64,000 nt of DNA, taken from contig CALMSO010000086.1 in NCBI GenBank assembly GCA_937872385.1, positions 62,001 to 126,000 of the forward strand, read 5' to 3'. The DNA comes from an uncultured Saprospiraceae bacterium. Lineage in GTDB: Bacteria; Bacteroidota; Bacteroidia; Chitinophagales; Saprospiraceae. The notes beneath the pieces are model-generated. The model saw only the letters and a program-made list of their open reading frames with translations. It ran no database searches and was not told the DNA's origin. Position numbers and translations under genes: made by a program. Below, one piece after another: positions 59,835 to 64,000 of the stretch; position 1 is the first letter of the stretch, and the number at the start of each line of letters is the position of its first letter.

Positions 59835-61490
59835 TTAGCTCAAATAAAATTCAGGTATGCTGAGCAGCACCCGAATAACATTGCGCAGCTTCGCGTCCAC
59901 CGCTACGGCCAATTGCATATTGCCAGGATTCGCTTCATAATCGGTGTATTCTACGCCCCATTCATAATCGGGCAAACCGGGAATGAGCACTTCTTTCAAT
60001 TGTGCTAACTGATTGTCCGTCAAGGGCCTTGGTAGCAAAATACGCGCAAAGGACTCCACCACTGCATTCGGATCGTAGGGATCATCAATGGTTTTGATAA
60101 ACTTCAAGGCATCGAGGCGCAAGCGCTCATTTCCAGCTTGCAAACCATTGATAATCAGCGTATCTGTAAAGCTCATGCGCTTCGGCAGGGTCGCGGCGTT
60201 GATCCAAGTGCGATAGAATACCGGCTCCTGATAATACGCTTTCCAACCGGCCACTTCAGGCGGATTGAAATACTCCATTTGCATGGCTGGCGTTTGCAAA
60301 AAAATGCGCCACCAGGCTTCGTATTGTAAGCGATAGTTGTCGGGAAAATCGAAATCAAAGGTTTTCACTGCTGATACAACAAAATCGAGCGGATTCTTGA
60401 TAACCGGGCCCATGCTGAGCACATCGAAGAAATGCTCGCTTCGCAGCAAAGCCTCCAGCACCGGGCGCATCTCGAAATTGGAGGCAATAAGCAACTGCGC
60501 CATCGGCTCGATGACATTGGCTTCTACGGTTTCGTCAATTTTATAATACACAAACCACCGGTACAGCTTGCGACAGATGTGCCGTGCCACCTCCGGCTGC
60601 CGGAAAATGACATCTACCAAATGGGCGTACTCTTGGTTGCCCATATTGCTAATCACCTCATTATCAAAACGATGTGACAATTGTTTCGCGCCTGTATCGT
60701 GCCGATTGGGTACAAAAAACGCTTCAATAGGTACCTCTTCGTAGGCATTGAAACCCCGATCGCGCCAGCCGGTGAGCACGCGCGCCATTTCGGCTACATC
60801 TTGCTCGGTAAAAGTAGAATAGTCGCCGGGGCCGACCTGCTCGCCCTTGCCAATGGTGAATAACTCCAGCAATTCGCGGGCGTAGTTTTCATTAGGCGCT
60901 ACCCGTGTATTCTCATTGCCGTTCAAAAAACGCAGCATCGTGGGGTCAATCGTTATTGCCTTGACCAACTCACGAAAATTGCCCCAGGCATTGGCGCGCA
61001 GCAGCGAAATATGCCGATAGAGGTACTTTGGATCGTTGACATTGTTGGTAGCAAAATGATTGTGCCAAAACAGCGTCATGCGCTCGCGGATGGAGACCCC
61101 TTCTGCCAGCAGCAGCCCCATTGTCCAGGCGCGTAGGCTGCGGTGGCGGGGGTTGCGCAAGTTGATTGTACGGGAATACGGCGCGTCCACCCAAGTGTCG
61201 CCGAGGGGCACAAAAGGATCATTATTCGACAAATAGTTGACGGGCGGATCGGGCATGGGCAATTCCTGAAATAGCTGCGCCAGCGTAGCGTCTAATCCTT
61301 GCGCCACAGCGGTTTTGATCTGAGCGAGCCGAGGCGCAAACATTGTGCGACGCAGCAAATGCGCGGCCTGCTCAAAGCCCCAAGGGCCAGCGTAGGGTGC
61401 CAGCGTTGTGTCGTTATCGGGCGGGGCGGCAGGCGCAGGAGTGGCTGCACGGCGACCGGTCAGCGCGGTTAGCATGGTTCTTCTATCCAT
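59835..61490 (-). CDS. DUF1800 protein
   Basis: A 551-residue protein of the DUF1800 family: WGFEQAAHLLRRTMFAPRLA, LFWHNHFATNNVNDPKYLYR, GNENTRVAPNENYARELLEL, FTIGKGEQVGPGDYSTFTEQ and GNQEYAHLVDVIFRQPEVAR. The N-terminus is a proline/alanine-rich leader (RRAATPAPAAPPDNDTT) without a clear signal peptide. DUF1800 and DUF1501 genes come as a pair in many Bacteroidota and Planctomycetes; their joint role is unknown. The pair is separated by 36 nt and should be one transcript. The 295-nt gap upstream shows no feature. Confidence 0.93.
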   Translation of the reverse strand: MDRRTMLTALTGRRAATPAPAAPPDNDTTLAPYAGPWGFEQAAHLLRRTMFAPRLAQIKTAVAQGLDATLAQLFQELPMPDPPVNYLSNNDPFVPLGDTWVDAPYSRTINLRNPRHRSLRAWTMGLLLAEGVSIRERMTLFWHNHFATNNVNDPKYLYRHISLLRANAWGNFRELVKAITIDPTMLRFLNGNENTRVAPNENYARELLELFTIGKGEQVGPGDYSTFTEQDVAEMARVLTGWRDRGFNAYEEVPIEAFFVPNRHDTGAKQLSHRFDNEVISNMGNQEYAHLVDVIFRQPEVARHICRKLYRWFVYYKIDETVEANVIEPMAQLLIASNFEMRPVLEALLRSEHFFDVLSMGPVIKNPLDFVVSAVKTFDFDFPDNYRLQYEAWWRIFLQTPAMQMEYFNPPEVAGWKAYYQEPVFYRTWINAATLPKRMSFTDTLIINGLQAGNERLRLDALKFIKTIDDPYDPNAVVESFARILLPRPLTDNQLAQLKEVLIPGLPDYEWGVEYTDYEANPGNMQLAVAVDAKLRNVIRVLLSIPEFYLS

Positions 61491-61785
61491 AGCGTTTTGG
61501 TGTTTATGTTTTTATAGCGCTTTTTGCAACGCAAAACATTGAAAATGAAGATTTTAAAAACAGAAATTCAGTCATCGTAGCGATGCACGACGTCAAATTT
61601 TCTCATGTTTTCGGTTTGCTAAAGGGATAGACTATAATTATGGGGCGAGGTTTAATGCCGAACGAAAAAAACAGGCTACTGTATCAAGAGCAGTGTCTTA
61701 CTCCGGCAATATTTCTTTTGTAGCGCAACGAAAAGTTTTATCTTCGCTGCTGATTGTATAACTTTAAAGTTGAAAAAATATTGTA

Positions 61786-62469
61786 ATGCAACAGCAAATA
61801 AAAGCTTGCATTTTCGATCTGGACGGCGTGATTGTAGATACCGCTAAATACCATTTTTTGGCGTGGCGGCGTTTGGCCAACGAGTTGGGGTTCGATTTCA
61901 GTGCCGAGCAAAATGAAGAACTCAAGGGCGTGAGCCGAATGGGCTCGCTCGAACTGATTTTGCAATGGGGCGGCATTGAACTTTCCGAAGCGGAAAAACA
62001 CGAACTGGCCGACCGCAAAAACGAGTGGTACAAAGAGTATCTGCAAGATATGAGCGCCGCCGACATACTTGAAGGGGTACTGCCTTTTCTGACTGAATTG
62101 CAAAGCAGAAATATTCGTATTGGACTGGGTTCCGCCAGCAAAAACGCCCTCACCGTGATCGAACGCATCGGCTTGAAGGATGCATTTGAAACCATTATTG
62201 ATGGCAATAAAGCGACCATCAGCAAGCCCGATCCGCAGGTATTTGCTATGGGTGCGGCGGAGCTGGGCGTCCCGTCGCAGGAGTGTATTGTGTTTGAAGA
62301 TGCAGCCAGTGGTGTACAAGCAGCGCTCAACGGCGGTTTCTATGCGGTGGGCATTGGTAGCCCGGAGCACTTAGGCCACGCCCATTTAGTAATACCCCAT
62401 TTTATTGGCTGGAGTTTTGATGCCATTGCCCATGCTGTTATGGAAGCCGGGCAGTTGTCAGTTAACTAA
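61786..62469 (+). CDS. pgmB: Beta-phosphoglucomutase
   Basis: A 227-residue HAD-superfamily enzyme. Catalytic loop CIFDLDGVIVDTAKYHFLAW (nucleophile Asp11, acid/base Asp13), the cap with LKGVSRMGSLELIL, GLGSASKNALTVIERIG, and the C-terminal SKPDPQVFAMGAAELGVP and VFEDAASGVQAALNGGF. It turns beta-glucose 1-phosphate into glucose 6-phosphate. The GH65 phosphorylase encoded 62 nt downstream would supply its substrate. Confidence 0.95.
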   Translation: MQQQIKACIFDLDGVIVDTAKYHFLAWRRLANELGFDFSAEQNEELKGVSRMGSLELILQWGGIELSEAEKHELADRKNEWYKEYLQDMSAADILEGVLPFLTELQSRNIRIGLGSASKNALTVIERIGLKDAFETIIDGNKATISKPDPQVFAMGAAELGVPSQECIVFEDAASGVQAALNGGFYAVGIGSPEHLGHAHLVIPHFIGWSFDAIAHAVMEAGQLSVN

Positions 62470-62531
62470 ATAGAAATTATAAATTTTTGATTTTCAATTA
62501 TTTAAATTACATAAAATAAGCTGAAATCCAT

Positions 62532-64000
62532 ATGAAAAATTACCTGCAACACGACGAGTGGCGCATCATTGAAGAAGGCTTTGATCCGGAAAATAATCGC
62601 ATTAGCGAAAGCGTATTCAGCATTGGCAATGGACGCATGGGCCAGCGCGCCAATTTTGAAGAAAAATACTCTGGCGACACCCTGTCGGGCAGCTACATAG
62701 CTGGCGTTTATTACCCTGACAAAACCCGCGTGGGCTGGTGGAAAATAGGCTACCCTGAATATTTTGCTAAAGTGCTCAACGCCGCCAACTGGATTGGTAT
62801 TCACGTCAGTTTTGATGGCGAAGAGTTGGACCTTGCTCATTGCGAAATAGAAGCCTTTCGTCGGGTGCTCGACATGAAAGAAGGCTATTTAGAACGTACT
62901 TTCATTGCCAAAATGAAAAGCGGCCGTCGCGTGCAAGTGGCGTCGAAGCGTTTTTGTAGCATCGAGCACGATGAAATCGGTGCTATTCGTTATGCCATTA
63001 CGCCGCTCGATTTTTCTGGCACACTCACCGTCACGCCTTTTATAGATGCCGATGTAATTAATCAAGACTCGAACTACGGCGAAAAATTCTGGGTGGAAGT
63101 GGAAAAAGAAGTGAAACGCACCAAGGGCTTTGTAGTGGCTGAGACCAAAAAGACGGAGTTTCAGGTAGCTACTGGCATGAAATTCACGATTCAGCGGGGC
63201 GAGGAAGTGCTTGATTTCAATACCTATAAAAAGCAGCGCGAAAAATTCGTCGCCTGCACTGTGGACCTGCCCTGCCATGAAGGCGAAACCATTACGGTGC
63301 ATAAATATTGTGTCAATGTTTCCTCGCTCAACTATCATAAAGAAGAGCTGCTCGAGCGCTGCAAGGATGCTGTAAAAAAAGCTGCTGAACTGGGCTTCGA
63401 CGCGCTGCTCAAAGGGCAGGCCGAAGCTTGGGCGCGCAAGTGGGAAGAAGCCGATATTGTTATCGAGGGGGACGTAGCCGCGCAGCAGGGTATTCGCTTT
63501 AATATTTTTCAACTTTACCAAACTTACACCGGCGAAGACGAACGCCTCAACATCGGCCCCAAAGGCTTCACGGGCGAAAAATACGGCGGCAGCACTTATT
63601 GGGATACCGAGGCCTATTGCCTGCCTTTCTACTTAGCTACTGCCGATGAGCATGTAGCGCGTAACTTGCTCGTTTACAGGTACAAACACTTGCAAAAAGC
63701 AATCGAAAACGGCGAAAAGCTCGGCTTCCAGGATGGAGCGGCCCTCTACCCTATGGTGACTATGAACGGCGAAGAATGTCACAATGAATGGGAAATCACT
63801 TTTGAGGAAATTCACCGCAACGGAGCTATCGCTTATGCTATTTATGATTATATTCGTTATACTGGCGAGCGTTCTTATTTAGTAGAATACGGATTGGAAG
63901 TGCTCATTGGCATTGCCAGATTCTGGGCGCAACGGGTGCATTTTTCAGAGCGTAGCCAATGTTATATGATGCACGGAGTCACTGGCCCAAATGAATATGA
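62532..64000 (+). CDS. Glycoside hydrolase family 65 phosphorylase (N-terminal part)
   Basis: The first 489 residues of a GH65 enzyme; the gene runs off the right edge (family members are near 770 residues). Start MKNYLQHDEWRIIEEGFDPE, then VFSIGNGRMGQRANFEEKYS in the N-terminal beta domain, the GEKYGGSTYWDTEAYCLPFY block, and GEECHNEWEITFEEIHRNG (~residues 414-432), the part of the (alpha/alpha)6 barrel with the family's general-acid Glu. HNEWEITFEEIHRN is the form seen in maltose phosphorylases. It would split maltose with phosphate to glucose and beta-glucose 1-phosphate for PgmB. Kojibiose or trehalose specificity cannot be excluded. Confidence 0.92.
   Translation, partial: MKNYLQHDEWRIIEEGFDPENNRISESVFSIGNGRMGQRANFEEKYSGDTLSGSYIAGVYYPDKTRVGWWKIGYPEYFAKVLNAANWIGIHVSFDGEELDLAHCEIEAFRRVLDMKEGYLERTFIAKMKSGRRVQVASKRFCSIEHDEIGAIRYAITPLDFSGTLTVTPFIDADVINQDSNYGEKFWVEVEKEVKRTKGFVVAETKKTEFQVATGMKFTIQRGEEVLDFNTYKKQREKFVACTVDLPCHEGETITVHKYCVNVSSLNYHKEELLERCKDAVKKAAELGFDALLKGQAEAWARKWEEADIVIEGDVAAQQGIRFNIFQLYQTYTGEDERLNIGPKGFTGEKYGGSTYWDTEAYCLPFYLATADEHVARNLLVYRYKHLQKAIENGEKLGFQDGAALYPMVTMNGEECHNEWEITFEEIHRNGAIAYAIYDYIRYTGERSYLVEYGLEVLIGIARFWAQRVHFSERSQCYMMHGVTGPNEY

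Noticed and set aside
62889..63521. Minus-strand 210-codon frame at the right end
   Set aside because: It is antisense to the GH65 gene, whose plus-strand frame from 62532 carries clear family motifs and simply lacks a stop before the window edge.

Overview
The window reads as chromosome of a free-living Bacteroidota, probably from the Saprospiria/Cytophagia-like side; no finer placement is possible by eye. The reasons are type B (gliding-motility-associated) and type A sorting tails of the type IX secretion system, a GLPGLI protein beside a TonB-dependent receptor-like protein, DUF3822 followed by rsmD, a DUF1501/DUF1800 pair, A-rich leaders without strong Shine-Dalgarno sequences, and TAnnTTTG-type -7 boxes. 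No rRNA, tRNA, CRISPR, integrase or transposase gene was seen. Gene density is high and most intergenic gaps are short.
Layout. 0-5.8 kb: polyphosphate kinase 2 (cut by the window edge), a DUF58 protein, thioredoxin, a DUF3810 zinc-protease-like protein, a sugar MFS transporter and a duplicated outer-membrane barrel. 5.9-10.8 kb: a 1604-residue PKD/SprB-repeat adhesin-like protein. 10.8-15.4 kb: an AT-rich block with a TonB-dependent receptor-like gene, GLPGLI, a frameshifted lipoprotein/membrane protein and a small HTH protein, followed by a repeat-rich gap holding a MITE-like element. 15.9-25.3 kb: housekeeping and envelope genes (rsmD, DUF3822, bactofilin, tsaD, DUF697/SHOCT, a metzincin lipoprotein, a large BNR-repeat protein).
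25.6-38.9 kb is the most distinctive part: a group 2a [NiFe]-hydrogenase locus. Two paralogous TetR regulators bracket a small unknown gene and lead into hupS-hupL-protease-two small unknowns-TPR-hypA on the + strand. A second operon, hypC-DUF4198-hypD-hypE-NHL-small-(DUF151), runs towards it on the - strand. A palindrome, TTAGAAAA-N2-TTTTCTAA, occurs in tandem before hupS, as a perfect plus a degenerate copy before hypC, and once before the second TetR gene. Before hupS and hypC the operator lies at exactly the same distance (15 nt) from a TATATTTG -7 box. This looks like one TetR-controlled hydrogenase regulon. hypB and hypF are not in the window.
39-46.2 kb: leuS (with a strongly AT-rich internal patch), two exported/anchored unknowns, and a TPR-histidine kinase/LytTR response regulator pair. 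46.3-54.6 kb: Uma2 nuclease-like protein, small secreted or cyclase-like proteins, and a 1914-residue type IX cargo with ten Ig-like repeats. 54.6-64 kb: a second, empty copy of the repeat that hosts the MITE, glycine C-acetyltransferase, glycerol-3-phosphate dehydrogenase, the DUF1501/DUF1800 pair, and beta-phosphoglucomutase with a GH65 maltose-phosphorylase-type enzyme (cut by the window end). Together with the MFS transporter at 3.2 kb these last two suggest phosphorolytic use of maltose-like disaccharides.
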